64,000 nucleotides of DNA from an uncultured Lachnospiraceae bacterium (lineage in GTDB: Bacteria > Bacillota > Clostridia > Lachnospirales > Lachnospiraceae), in assembly GCA_910586555.1 (NCBI GenBank), contig CAJUJY010000012.1, forward strand, positions 1-64,000, given 5' to 3'. The notes below the pieces were generated by a model. The model saw nothing but the letters and a program-made list of their open reading frames with translations. It had not been told where the DNA came from and did no database searches. Position numbers and translations under genes: made by a program. Each line of letters begins with the position of its first letter. Position 1 is the stretch's first letter. This document shows, in pieces, positions 25,829 to 34,647 of this stretch.

Positions 25829-28372
25829 ATGGACTTATACCAGGCAGGGTATTTCAGGTTTGGCAAACAGGAAATAGGGTCAGGATGGGATATTGTAGCG
25901 CCTTCTGATGGAATGTCAAACTTTGCAATAGATGGGTTTAAGGGCATTGCATCAAGCCTGATAAATTTACAGAAAACAGTGGAAATGCCTGTGGAAACTG
26001 AAGGTTTATTCCAATATGAATATGATAAACGTAAATTTATATATTTTATACATGTAAATTATGCTGCCCATGGCAAAGACGGCAGAGGTGTAGCTTATAT
26101 ACATGCGTATTGTTTTAGTTTAAAGGAATACTATGAGTTGTGTATACAGCCAGAAATGTTATTTGGTATTAAGCCAGGTACATTTGATATGGAATACAGG
26201 TCTGGAATTAAGGCATATCCAGTAGAACATTCATTTCCATATGAGAAAATTGATTATAACAGGCTTATGGATAAATACAACATTTCAAATGTGCAGTACA
26301 AAAACCTGGTTCTTGGGGCAATCTGTGCAATAGAGAAATATAGTAATCCTATGTGTATAAAGTGCAGTACATCTTTAGACCATTATTTAGAAATATACAA
26401 AGATATTATGTATCTGGTTATGTCAGGGCTGCCTTACCATTTAAGGCAAAAGGCACTTTCATTTTCATATAAAGGAATAAAAGGAACAGACACAAACATT
26501 TACTTTTCTGATGTTATTGAAGGAAATAATTACTTTGACTTAGACAGCGGCGAAGCTTTTTGTGATTTCTCAATGCTTGGAAAGTATTATTTTACCCGGA
26601 TTTATAATACTCCTATATATTATAATAATGAAAACAGAAACAGGGCATTCCAGAATATAGCAGATTTTATAAATGCTTCATATAAAAATCCTTTAAAAAA
26701 TGCAGATTGTGAAATGATTGAAGCAGGCTTCCAGGAAAAAATAAAAAAAAATGAAGATGGCGGTATACCGCCAGAAATAGTTCCTGGCCTTTTTGATACT
26801 TTATTAAAATATGATATTACAAATAGTGATGAAGTTGCAGAATATATAGCAGACCTTTTAGAAACGGCTTATAATAATAACCTTGGAATTACTAAAAAAG
26901 TACCAATAGAAAAAATAAAGGGGCTTTATGGGAAATTTACCCTGGAAAGGCTTCATAAGCAGATTGCATATGTTTTTATACATGTTGTGCTTGGATGTAA
27001 AAAGAATGGCAGGACAGAAAAAGGATTTGATATTCTCTGGAACCTGAAAAAAGAGAACCTTCCACTGTATAACTTAGTATGTGCATATTTAAAAGAGATT
27101 AATTATGAGTTTTATAATAATTATTTTATAAATAAGGTTCTGCCTTCTGAAATTATTAATTTAGATAAAGCAGAAGAATATTTAACCAATAATATAAAAA
27201 ATATTTCTGTAGATATTTGCCAGGCATTTTTAAAACAGGTTAAAAATATTATTGATAAAGAAATAAAGGAAGCCACAAGTTTTACACAAATGTCTGGTGT
27301 GGTAAAAAATGTAAACAGGGTTGCAGACAAATTTAGCAGGTTTGATGGTTTAAAAGATATTTTTTATTATTCATGTTATGTATTATGGAGTAATTTTAAT
27401 ATAGAATGGTTTAAAATAAAGGACTTAGATAGTTATAAGTCCTGCCAGGTACAAAAGATTGCTGGCGGATTTGAAGGAAAACCAGTTCCAAATGCAGAGA
27501 AAGTAAACTGGCTTATGTCTATGGCTGAAGATGTTTTACAGTTTTCACAAATAACAAAACTTAGTAAATTTATATTTACAAATGACAGGTTTGATAATAA
27601 AGAATTTAAAAACAGGGTTTTACAGGAACTTAAGAAAAGATTTAATACTGGAATAAAAAGAAAAACAGAATACAGGGACATGGAAATTTCCTTGTTATTA
27701 AATTATAATATAAAAAAGAAACAGTTTGCATTGGCAGACTGGATAAACGGAATAGGAGAGGACAGGGAAATTTATGAAAATTTAATGGAAGAGTTTGTAC
27801 AAGCTTCCCATTTATTGCAAAAAGATGAAATCAAGAGAATTGTAATACAATCCGCAGAAAATACGGTTAAAAATAAAAGAGAAGCCAAATACTACAGTCT
27901 TGGCAGTAATGGCAGGAAAGCTTTAAGCAGATTACAAAGCTGCCTGTCTGGCAATGCCAATGCCAGCAGGGATACAGGGCAGTTATTTTATTATACACTG
28001 CACAGGGGGATTATTGGCCTTTTTGCAATTTTTACTTTTATTATTTGCAATTTATCATTATGGCGTTATGGCAGCAGGGAAAGCTATATGCCGCTGGTGC
28101 TTGCAGCCGTTTTTATTGTTCCTTTGTTTATTTTGGTTTCCTATACATTGTACAAAGCTGGCAATAATAAAACTGCTGTATTATTTAAAAGTCTAGGTAT
28201 AAAAACTGGTAATAATATACTGGCTTATATATGTGTTGTGGTTATATTTTTATTAATGGCCATTATTATCTGCAATACTAGTGTTTTCCTGGTAAAAGCA
28301 ATATGCAGCATGGTATTTTTAGATATGGCAGCAGCTTCAGTGTTTTTATATGGGATTACCTTAAAAGAATAG
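25829..28372 (+). CDS. GTPase-associated (GAP1-like) protein with C-terminal membrane domain
   Basis: 847 residues. The N-terminal region, with YQAGYFRFGKQEIGSGWDIV followed by an APSDGMSNFAIDGFKGI block, resembles the N-terminal domain type 2 of GTPase-associated protein 1 as I recall it, and its place next to a P-loop GTPase supports this. The middle (about 300-700) is a long helical region. The last 120 residues contain about four membrane helices, so the protein is tethered to the membrane from its C-terminus with the main body in the cytoplasm. AAGGAGG lies eight bases before the ATG. It follows the GTPase gene by 20 bases. Confidence 0.65.
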   Translation: MDLYQAGYFRFGKQEIGSGWDIVAPSDGMSNFAIDGFKGIASSLINLQKTVEMPVETEGLFQYEYDKRKFIYFIHVNYAAHGKDGRGVAYIHAYCFSLKEYYELCIQPEMLFGIKPGTFDMEYRSGIKAYPVEHSFPYEKIDYNRLMDKYNISNVQYKNLVLGAICAIEKYSNPMCIKCSTSLDHYLEIYKDIMYLVMSGLPYHLRQKALSFSYKGIKGTDTNIYFSDVIEGNNYFDLDSGEAFCDFSMLGKYYFTRIYNTPIYYNNENRNRAFQNIADFINASYKNPLKNADCEMIEAGFQEKIKKNEDGGIPPEIVPGLFDTLLKYDITNSDEVAEYIADLLETAYNNNLGITKKVPIEKIKGLYGKFTLERLHKQIAYVFIHVVLGCKKNGRTEKGFDILWNLKKENLPLYNLVCAYLKEINYEFYNNYFINKVLPSEIINLDKAEEYLTNNIKNISVDICQAFLKQVKNIIDKEIKEATSFTQMSGVVKNVNRVADKFSRFDGLKDIFYYSCYVLWSNFNIEWFKIKDLDSYKSCQVQKIAGGFEGKPVPNAEKVNWLMSMAEDVLQFSQITKLSKFIFTNDRFDNKEFKNRVLQELKKRFNTGIKRKTEYRDMEISLLLNYNIKKKQFALADWINGIGEDREIYENLMEEFVQASHLLQKDEIKRIVIQSAENTVKNKREAKYYSLGSNGRKALSRLQSCLSGNANASRDTGQLFYYTLHRGIIGLFAIFTFIICNLSLWRYGSRESYMPLVLAAVFIVPLFILVSYTLYKAGNNKTAVLFKSLGIKTGNNILAYICVVVIFLLMAIIICNTSVFLVKAICSMVFLDMAAASVFLYGITLKE

Positions 28373-28386
28373 GTGGTAGTGTATAA

Positions 28387-29538
28387 ATGTGGAAAAAGCG
28401 TTTTTCAATAAAAATGATTACTGGCAGTATTTTGGCAGGGCTTATATATGGGTTAGCAGGTGAATTAATATATAAAAATATAGAACTTTTAGTGCCTCAT
28501 ATTATAGTTGCAATGTTGTATTTTACAGGAATGTTCCTGTTTTTTGGAATTGCAGTCTATCTTATAGGAAAATCAGGTAATTACCAGTCTTATGCACCAG
28601 TGAATAAAAAACAATGGGTGGTTGCTTTTGTTTTAATGTTAGTTTTTTCATTATTATTTGAATTTTTGTATAGCAATATATCATTAAAGGCAAAAGGACA
28701 GAACTTTTCATCTTATTTGTTTGTTATAGACAGTTCAGGTTCTATGAATGAAACAGATCCCGAAGGAATGTGTTACCAGGCAATTAATAAATTACTTAGT
28801 AACAAAGATGCAGGATTTGAATATGCAATTTACAAGTTTTCAGATTCAGCAGAACTAATAAGGGAAATGGCTCCAATAGATAATGGTTTTGCAAAACCAG
28901 AAATTTTAAATTCAGGTGGTACACAGATAGCTAATGCTTTGCAAACAGTATTAAATGATATCCAAAGCAAAAAAATGGTTTTAGGCAATGACTCCAGGGT
29001 AATTTTATTAAGTGATGGGCAGGCCACAGATGTAGACAGTTTAAATATGAATGGATATAACATGATACTGGAACAGTTTAAGGAACAGGAGATTACAATT
29101 AGTACAGTGGGAATGACCCATAAAGCTGATACAAGCCTTCTGATGCACACAGCAGAAAGTACTGGTGGCATGTTTGCCAGTGTGGATAATGTGGAACAGT
29201 TAGAACATGAAATGAAACAGATGGTAGAAGAAGTAAAAGAGGACAGAGGCCTTTTAAAAGCCCGCACTGAAAGTAACATAAACTGGCTTCTTGCAGTTTT
29301 ACGTATTTTATTTATTATATGTTTAGGAATTATAATAGCTGTAGAAAAAACAATTCTGTGTGAAAGGTTCCTTAATACTAATACTGTATTATCCAGTTCA
29401 GTTGCAGGAAGTGTACTGGCAGGGATATTTATGGAAGCAGGAATGGATTTTTGCAGCCTGCCGCCTGGCATTGTCCGTATAACTGCCTGTGTGCTGGTAG
29501 CGTTTACATTACTCCATGAAGATATGGGGAAGGAATAA
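28387..29538 (+). CDS. second vWA-domain protein, multi-pass membrane type
   Basis: 383 residues. Three N-terminal membrane helices (about 10-28, 37-60, 77-95) precede a vWA domain with VIDSSGSM (Asp115), a threonine in SGGTQIANAL and LLSDGQ. Further helices follow at about 300-318 and near the C-terminus. If the N-terminus is inside, three helices put the vWA domain outside, like that of the first vWA protein. Short EELE-type helices separate vWA and membrane domains. It begins 14 bases after the GAP1-like gene and ends five bases before the pseudo-amidase. Confidence 0.85.
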   Translation: MWKKRFSIKMITGSILAGLIYGLAGELIYKNIELLVPHIIVAMLYFTGMFLFFGIAVYLIGKSGNYQSYAPVNKKQWVVAFVLMLVFSLLFEFLYSNISLKAKGQNFSSYLFVIDSSGSMNETDPEGMCYQAINKLLSNKDAGFEYAIYKFSDSAELIREMAPIDNGFAKPEILNSGGTQIANALQTVLNDIQSKKMVLGNDSRVILLSDGQATDVDSLNMNGYNMILEQFKEQEITISTVGMTHKADTSLLMHTAESTGGMFASVDNVEQLEHEMKQMVEEVKEDRGLLKARTESNINWLLAVLRILFIICLGIIIAVEKTILCERFLNTNTVLSSSVAGSVLAGIFMEAGMDFCSLPPGIVRITACVLVAFTLLHEDMGKE

Positions 29539-29543
29539 ATATT

Positions 29544-30509
29544 ATGAAAAAAGGTATAAATATTATAATTTACAGTGTACTGGCACTGGCTGTTATATTT
29601 GGCAATATTTCCATAATTAATTTTATTATAAATGATAAAGAAATTATGTCTATGGCTGAAGCTACAAAAGAGCCTGTAATTATGCCAACAGAAGCACCAG
29701 AAATTTCATACCATGTACTTGTAAAAGAACTTCCTGTTTTTAAGTATAATACAATACTGGAAAATAAAACAAAAGATGCAATAATGGGAAAGTATCTTTA
29801 TGGGGATAAAATTAAGGTAAAAGAAGAAAAAGACGGACAGGTTTATACACAAACTGATGATGGCTGTTATGTATGGAGCAGTTGTATAGGCAAACTGCCT
29901 GGAAATGCCAGCTTAAATTCTCCTTGTCCAAAAGTTGTAGTTATAGATGCAGGAAAACAGGATATTTTAACGGAACAGGCATCTTTAGCAGAAACAGTGA
30001 CAAACAGCAGTGTGCAGGAAATAAGCCTTGAATTTAAAATTGCACAGAAGGTTAAAGAAAAACTTGAAGAAAACGGGTATATAGCAGTAATAAATACTGG
30101 TACTAATATAAACAGTGAAGACATGGCCGGACTTGCAAACCAGATAAAAGCAGATGCTATGGTAAGTATCTTATGTGGCAGTACTGCTAATAAAAAAAAG
30201 AATGGCACTACAGTATATTGCAGTACAAAGGATAGCAAGCAAATTAAAAAGAAAAAATATTTAAAAAACAGGCTGCTTGCAAAAAGCATACTTAAAGCAT
30301 ATACAAGGGAAACAGGTTTTAATAGCAGGGGTGTTAAAGAGAGTGATAATTACCAAAGCATAAACTGCTGTAAAATCCCTATGGCAATAATAGAAATGGG
30401 GTATATTACTAATAGGAGAGATTATAACAAAATGAATAAAAGTAATTTCCAGGACAGAATGGCAGATGGAATTGTAAATGGCATCAGGGAGTATTTTCTA
30501 TCTCTTTGA
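29544..30509 (+). CDS. catalytically dead N-acetylmuramoyl-L-alanine amidase homologue with SH3-like domain
   Basis: 321 residues: an N-terminal membrane helix (about 7-29), an SH3-like domain (about 55-120) and an Amidase_3-type domain from residue 129. Aligned with the intact amidase at 6111-7103, two zinc ligands are lost. DAGHQ has become DAGKQ (Lys138) and RLHGDS has become SILCGS (Cys211). Glu159 and the catalytic glutamate in IEMGYITN (Glu284) remain, and the fold-defining hydrophobic pattern to the C-terminus is intact. It therefore probably binds peptidoglycan or a partner rather than cleaving. Mycobacterial CwlM is a known precedent for a non-catalytic amidase with a regulatory role. 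Last gene of the operon. Confidence 0.85.
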   Translation: MKKGINIIIYSVLALAVIFGNISIINFIINDKEIMSMAEATKEPVIMPTEAPEISYHVLVKELPVFKYNTILENKTKDAIMGKYLYGDKIKVKEEKDGQVYTQTDDGCYVWSSCIGKLPGNASLNSPCPKVVVIDAGKQDILTEQASLAETVTNSSVQEISLEFKIAQKVKEKLEENGYIAVINTGTNINSEDMAGLANQIKADAMVSILCGSTANKKKNGTTVYCSTKDSKQIKKKKYLKNRLLAKSILKAYTRETGFNSRGVKESDNYQSINCCKIPMAIIEMGYITNRRDYNKMNKSNFQDRMADGIVNGIREYFLSL

Positions 30510-30535
30510 TAAATTCCAGTTTATCAAAGAGATAG
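30498..30535 (+). terminator. perfect 16-bp hairpin at the end of the operon
   Basis: 16 bases at 30498-30513 pair perfectly with 30520-30535 across a six-base loop. The stem begins inside the last codons of the pseudo-amidase. There is no T run after it on either strand, so it is a weak intrinsic terminator at best, and may instead protect the mRNA end. Confidence 0.5.
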
Positions 30536-30628
30536 GGCAAAAAAGTACAAAATGCTTTATAACAAATTTAAACATTGCAGTTTCCAGGTTTTATAAGGCT
30601 AAAAATATATTTAAGGAGGATTTTATAT

Positions 30629-31699
30629 ATGGCTTCACTAACTAATGGTACATACCACCAGCAAAGCCAGCAACAGAATACCCAGAAGTTAAGGGAACTT
30701 TTAAATGAACTGCCAAAGTTCTGTAAGTATTTTTTCCGTGGAATTGAACCATCAACATCTGTAAAGACACGTATAGGTTATGCATATGACCTCCGTACAT
30801 TTTTCAGGTTTCTTATACATGCAGGGCTTCCTGTTGCTGGCATTAAAAATATATCTGATATAACACTTGAACAGCTTGATATACTTGAACCTGTAGATAT
30901 TGAGGAATATATGGAATATCTTAAGTTATACTCTTACAATGGTAAAACATATACAAATGATGAGCGCGGGCTTCACCGTAAAATGGCTTCCCTGCGCAGT
31001 TTTTATATGTATTATAAAAAAAGGGAACTTATTAAAAACAATCCTGTTTCTGTTATAGACATGCCCAAAATACATGACCATGAAATAATACGCCTTGATT
31101 CAGATGAAGTCAGTGAACTTCTTGAACTTGTTGAAAACGGGGGCAAAGGCCTTAAAGGCATTAAAAAAACATATTATGAAAAGAATAAATTAAGGAACAT
31201 TGCAATATTCACACTATTCCTTGGTACTGGAATACGTGTTTCCGAATGTGTAGGCCTTAATATTGAAGATGTTGATTTCAAAGAAAACCGTATAAGGATT
31301 ATACGTAAAGGCGGCAAGGAGGAATATGTTTATTTCGGTGATGAAGTTGCAAATGCCCTTAATGATTATATAGAAATTTCAAGGTGCGCGGTTAAGCCAA
31401 AAGACGGACATGAACATGCCCTGTTCTACTCCATACAAAAACGCCGCATAACAATACAGGCTGTTGAAAACCTTGTAAAAGAATATGCCAGCCAGGTTAC
31501 TACATTTAAACATATAACACCACACAAATTAAGAAGTACATATGGCACAGCCCTTTACCACCAGACAGGTGATATATACCTTGTAGCTGACGTGCTTGGA
31601 CATAATGATGTAAATACCACCAAAAAACATTATGCCGCAATTAATGATGATAAAAAGCGCAGCGCTGCCAGTGCTGTAACCCTCCGGCGGAATTTATAA
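30629..31699 (+). CDS. tyrosine recombinase, XerC/XerD-like
   Basis: 356 residues: an N-terminal SAM-like core-binding domain (about 25-140) and a catalytic domain with all active residues visible. These are Arg in GTGIRVSECVG, Lys in RKGGKEEYV, HxxR in TPHKLRSTYG, His in DVLGHND and the nucleophile Tyr in KKHYAAI. No phage or plasmid genes are near, so it looks like a chromosomal housekeeping recombinase rather than an element integrase. The ATG at 30629 has AAGGAGGA eight bases ahead. The longer open frame to 30575 has no such site. It is convergent with the ADP-ribosylglycohydrolase gene. Confidence 0.88.
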   Translation: MASLTNGTYHQQSQQQNTQKLRELLNELPKFCKYFFRGIEPSTSVKTRIGYAYDLRTFFRFLIHAGLPVAGIKNISDITLEQLDILEPVDIEEYMEYLKLYSYNGKTYTNDERGLHRKMASLRSFYMYYKKRELIKNNPVSVIDMPKIHDHEIIRLDSDEVSELLELVENGGKGLKGIKKTYYEKNKLRNIAIFTLFLGTGIRVSECVGLNIEDVDFKENRIRIIRKGGKEEYVYFGDEVANALNDYIEISRCAVKPKDGHEHALFYSIQKRRITIQAVENLVKEYASQVTTFKHITPHKLRSTYGTALYHQTGDIYLVADVLGHNDVNTTKKHYAAINDDKKRSAASAVTLRRNL

Positions 31700-31722
31700 C
31701 ATAAAGGCCAGGCAGCGCTGCT

Positions 31723-32640
31723 TTAAACAGGACTTTTAAAAAATTCAGAATCTTCTGGACGTTCCATATAATTTAACCATTGTTGTGGAAACTCATCTGC
31801 AAAAAGAGAAACTATTCCGCCTACAATAGCACATATGGTATCCCTGTCACCCAAAGCTGAAACTGCCGTCCATAATGCTTCCTCTGTTGAAGTATAAAAA
31901 TATGCCGCACACCAGAGGCAAAATGGAACTGTGTCCTGTGCCGTAAGCTTTGTTCCATTTCCAAGCACGGAAACTACAAAATCTATACTGCTTTCTTTTT
32001 TAATAGAAACTGAAGACAATATTTTATATTTGGTATCACTTTCTGGCAATTTATCTGCAGTATCATATAAAAAATCTTTGCCATCTTTAGAATAATGTTC
32101 CAGTTTTTTATTGAGCATCAAAGCCGATGCTGCCGCCACCGCCATTGCACCTGCAATTCCTTCAATATGTGCATGTGTAACTTCTGCGGACATTCTGGCA
32201 TAGTATAAAACTTTGTCCAGGTCATCTGCAAAATAAGCGCCTATAAGTGCAGCACGCATTGCTGCCCCATTTCCCATAGAACCCATTCCATCAAATGCCT
32301 CTGAAGCAGCTTTACGCCAGTCTTGTCCTTCCCCTATGCTGCGTAAAATAGAATGTGCCGTCCCTCCATATCCCCGGTGCCAGTCTAACGCATAATTCCA
32401 GGCAAAGACCTTGGCTAATTTGTCCTGGTTTATTTCGCCATACTTTTCCAGTATACGGTAAATTCCTATTGCCATTACAGTATCATCAGTAAAATACCAC
32501 GGCTGTGCTAAAATCTCCCTGTTTTTTATCCTCTGGCGTGCTGTTTCGCCAGGGACAAAAAAAGTCTGCCCGAAACAATCGCCTAATGCAATTCCATCTA
32601 ATGAACGTTTTGCGTATTTTATCCTGTCTTCCAGTTCCAT
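31723..32640 (-). CDS. ADP-ribosylglycohydrolase (DraG-like)
   Basis: 305 residues. Removes ADP-ribose from proteins or related substrates in the cytoplasm. It shows the family's magnesium-binding residues: GIALGDCFGQ at the start, WYFTDDTVMA with the TDDT motif near 48-54, and LGDRDTICAIVGGI near 265 for the paired Asp site. No ADP-ribosyltransferase is seen in the window, so the target is unknown. AAGGGAT precedes the ATG. It has its own promoter just after the SOS-controlled LysM gene and is the last gene on this strand here. Confidence 0.88.
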   Translation of the reverse strand: MELEDRIKYAKRSLDGIALGDCFGQTFFVPGETARQRIKNREILAQPWYFTDDTVMAIGIYRILEKYGEINQDKLAKVFAWNYALDWHRGYGGTAHSILRSIGEGQDWRKAASEAFDGMGSMGNGAAMRAALIGAYFADDLDKVLYYARMSAEVTHAHIEGIAGAMAVAAASALMLNKKLEHYSKDGKDFLYDTADKLPESDTKYKILSSVSIKKESSIDFVVSVLGNGTKLTAQDTVPFCLWCAAYFYTSTEEALWTAVSALGDRDTICAIVGGIVSLFADEFPQQWLNYMERPEDSEFFKSPV

Positions 32641-32686
32641 TTACAATCCCTTCTTTTCTTACAGTTATTCCAAATCTGTATGTTTA

Positions 32687-32715
32687 ATTATAAAATATTT
32701 ACCTGATGTTTACAA
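32687..32715 (-). promoter_or_regulatory. promoter of the ADP-ribosylglycohydrolase gene
   Basis: On the minus strand, TTGTAA at 32715-32710, a 17-base spacer and TATAAT at 32692-32687. Confidence 0.65.
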
Positions 32716-32724
32716 TATATAATA

Positions 32725-33105
32725 TTACCTGCCGCCCTCTGCCGGGTATATAACAGGCACAATTATATGCCTTCCAGCATAGATATTATCTGATTCCAGT
32801 GAGTTGCATCTCTTTATTTCTTTAACATAATCTTTTAATGTACCGAATCCAGCAGAATAATATCTGCCTGCTATATCCCACAGTGTATCATCAGGTATAA
32901 CCAATACTGATATATAACTTATCCTGCCAGTATCTGTCCTGGTTGCCGCTTTCTGCCTGGTTCCAGGCAAAGCATTGCAGGCAATTAAAACAATGGAAAT
33001 AATTATTATTAATGCAAGTATTATTATCCTTGCCTTTAATATAACAGTGCCATTCTCTCCTGCTGCCTTGATATGTACACCTTGTTTAATATTTTTATTT
33101 ACCAT
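32725..33105 (-). CDS. LysM-type membrane protein, YneA-like SOS cell-division inhibitor
   Basis: 126 residues: a basic N-terminus, one membrane helix (about 24-42), a linker, then a LysM-like domain with PDDTLWDIAGRYY and DNIYAGRHIIVPV. Size, topology and domain order match YneA, the SOS-induced cell-division suppressor of Bacillus. The ATG at 33105 has AGAGGA eight bases ahead; the open frame further upstream covers the promoter and operators and should not be used. LexA-type boxes flank the promoter, which strongly supports the YneA reading. Unlike in Bacillus, lexA is not its neighbour. Confidence 0.8.
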   Translation of the reverse strand: MVNKNIKQGVHIKAAGENGTVILKARIIILALIIIISIVLIACNALPGTRQKAATRTDTGRISYISVLVIPDDTLWDIAGRYYSAGFGTLKDYVKEIKRCNSLESDNIYAGRHIIVPVIYPAEGGR

Positions 33106-33132
33106 ATAGATTTCCTCTGTCCTGATTGTACT

Positions 33133-33203
33133 AAACATAAGTTCTGTTATAAGAATACTATACAAACTAATATTTGTCAAGAGAAAATCCGAAAGTTTGT
33201 TCG
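33133..33203 (-). promoter_or_regulatory. SOS promoter with two LexA-type boxes
   Basis: On the minus strand the -35 TTGACA (33180-33175) and -10 TATTCT (33157-33152) are 17 bases apart. A box reading CGAACAAACTTTCG (33203-33190) lies just upstream of the -35 and differs from the Gram-positive CGAACRNRYGTTYG by one base. A second, GAACTTATGTTT (33144-33133), lies just downstream of the -10. Binding at both would block transcription. Confidence 0.72.
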
Positions 33204-33242
33204 TTATTTTATTATAACATATCCTGCTAAAAATTACCAGGA

Positions 33243-34400
33243 TTAATTGCTAAAATCCATAGAAAACATGCCTGCTGCCCGTATTAAACGGAAAATTTGT
33301 TCTGCTGTATCTTCTATATTTTTCCTTGCCCTCTCTTTATCCATTGCTTCTTCTAATGTGCAGACTGACCTTAACACAGGGAAAAAGGCATCTATGCCTG
33401 CATTATTACATAATACAGCTTTATCTGTAACACTCCCCGCAAATGCAATTACAGGTTTATTATATTTTTTTGCAATAGCTGCTGCCCCTGCTGGTGCTTT
33501 GCCCATTATAGTCTGTCCGTCAAGGCACCCCTCACCTGTTATTACAAGATCCGCTGTTTTAACGTATTCTGTAAAACCAGTTTCATTTAATATAAGTCCT
33601 GCACCTGGCTCTAAACTTGCATTTAAAAATGCCAGAAATGCAAAACCTATGCCACCGCCAGCACCTGATCCTGGAATACTGCCATCTGCCGCAGGATTTA
33701 CATTCTTTGCAATTACTGAATAATTCCTAAGCCATGTATCCATCTGCACTGCCATATCCTGTGAAGCCCCTTTCTGTGGGCCAAATACCATACTACACCC
33801 GTTAGTGCCGCATAATGGGTTTGTTACATCACAAGCCACCTTAAAAATACACTCCTTTAATTCTGGCATAGCTGCTTCATTTGTAATAACAGCAAGGTCT
33901 TTTAAACCTGCTGCCCCATATCCTATCTGTTTTCCATCACTTTTTTCAAGCCTGAAGCCAAGAGCCTGTAACATTCCAGCCCCTCCGTCATTAGTTGCAC
34001 TTCCGCCAATGCCAATTATAAACTTGCGCAGCCCTGCATTTACTGCATGTTTTATAACTTCACCAACACCATATGTAGTTGTATAAAGCGGGTTCTGTTC
34101 CTTTTTATCTAAAAGTGTTATGCCAGCAGCCCCTGCCATTTCAATTACTGCTGTATTCCCGTTAATAACTGCATATTCGCATAATACTTTTCCTCCAAGC
34201 GGCCCAGTAACATTAACCTTGCATATCCTTCCATTATACCCGGAAGCAGCCGCTTCTACTGTACCCTCACCACCATCTGCTAATGGCAGTACAAGTACCC
34301 TTGCATCTTTATACACCCTTTTAATTCCTCTTTCTATGCTTCTGCCTGCTTCCATTGAAGAAAGACTGCCCTTAAAAGAATCTGCCGCAACCAAAATCAT
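33243..34400 (-). CDS. glycerate kinase
   Basis: 385 residues, normal for the GarK/GlxK family that phosphorylates D-glycerate with ATP. Family sequence is clear: MILVAADSFKGSLSSMEAG at the start, LPLADGGEGTVEA, IGIGGSATNDGGAGMLQALG near 130-150 and VITGEGCLDGQT. The ATG at 34400 with GGTGG ahead is preferred over 34415. An 8-bp hairpin at 34427-34447 lies in the leader. It is monocistronic. No other genes of glycerate or glyoxylate metabolism are adjacent. Confidence 0.93.
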   Translation of the reverse strand: MILVAADSFKGSLSSMEAGRSIERGIKRVYKDARVLVLPLADGGEGTVEAAASGYNGRICKVNVTGPLGGKVLCEYAVINGNTAVIEMAGAAGITLLDKKEQNPLYTTTYGVGEVIKHAVNAGLRKFIIGIGGSATNDGGAGMLQALGFRLEKSDGKQIGYGAAGLKDLAVITNEAAMPELKECIFKVACDVTNPLCGTNGCSMVFGPQKGASQDMAVQMDTWLRNYSVIAKNVNPAADGSIPGSGAGGGIGFAFLAFLNASLEPGAGLILNETGFTEYVKTADLVITGEGCLDGQTIMGKAPAGAAAIAKKYNKPVIAFAGSVTDKAVLCNNAGIDAFFPVLRSVCTLEEAMDKERARKNIEDTAEQIFRLIRAAGMFSMDFSN

Positions 34401-34547
34401 TATATATACCACCATGCCCTTCCATTGCCTGTAGCTTTACTACAGGCATAAATCTATAAACATATTGTTTTCATATTGCAATACCCCTGTACTTTACAGC
34501 ACAACAAAAATATTATAGCATAAATGCCCAACAAGGACATTGCTTTC

Positions 34548-34562
34548 TAATGGGTAGTTCAC
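34548..34562 (+). mobile_element. possible solitary IS200/IS605 right-end remnant
   Basis: TAATGGGTAGTTCAC repeats the GATGGGTAGTTGAC of the putative element end at position 42-55. It sits in the loop of a 7-bp stem (34541-34547 with 34563-34569). No transposase is near. Weak. Confidence 0.2.
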
Positions 34563-34579
34563 GAAAGCAGATTATCAAA

Positions 34580-34609
34580 ACAGGCTGTCTTGTAAATAAA
34601 GCAGCCTGT
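34580..34609 (-). terminator. terminator of the flavin reductase gene
   Basis: On the minus strand ACAGGCTG pairs with CAGCCTGT and is followed by TTTTGAT, 39 bases after the stop codon. Confidence 0.5.
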
Positions 34610-34647
34610 CCAATACCATTTGTCTTCCAGGTAATACAATATAATAA

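Noticed and set aside
30629..31699. Tyrosine recombinase as integrase of a mobile element carrying the vWA/tubulin operon
   Set aside because: No attachment-site repeats, no other mobility genes, and composition of the operon is like that of its neighbours; a housekeeping Xer role is simpler.
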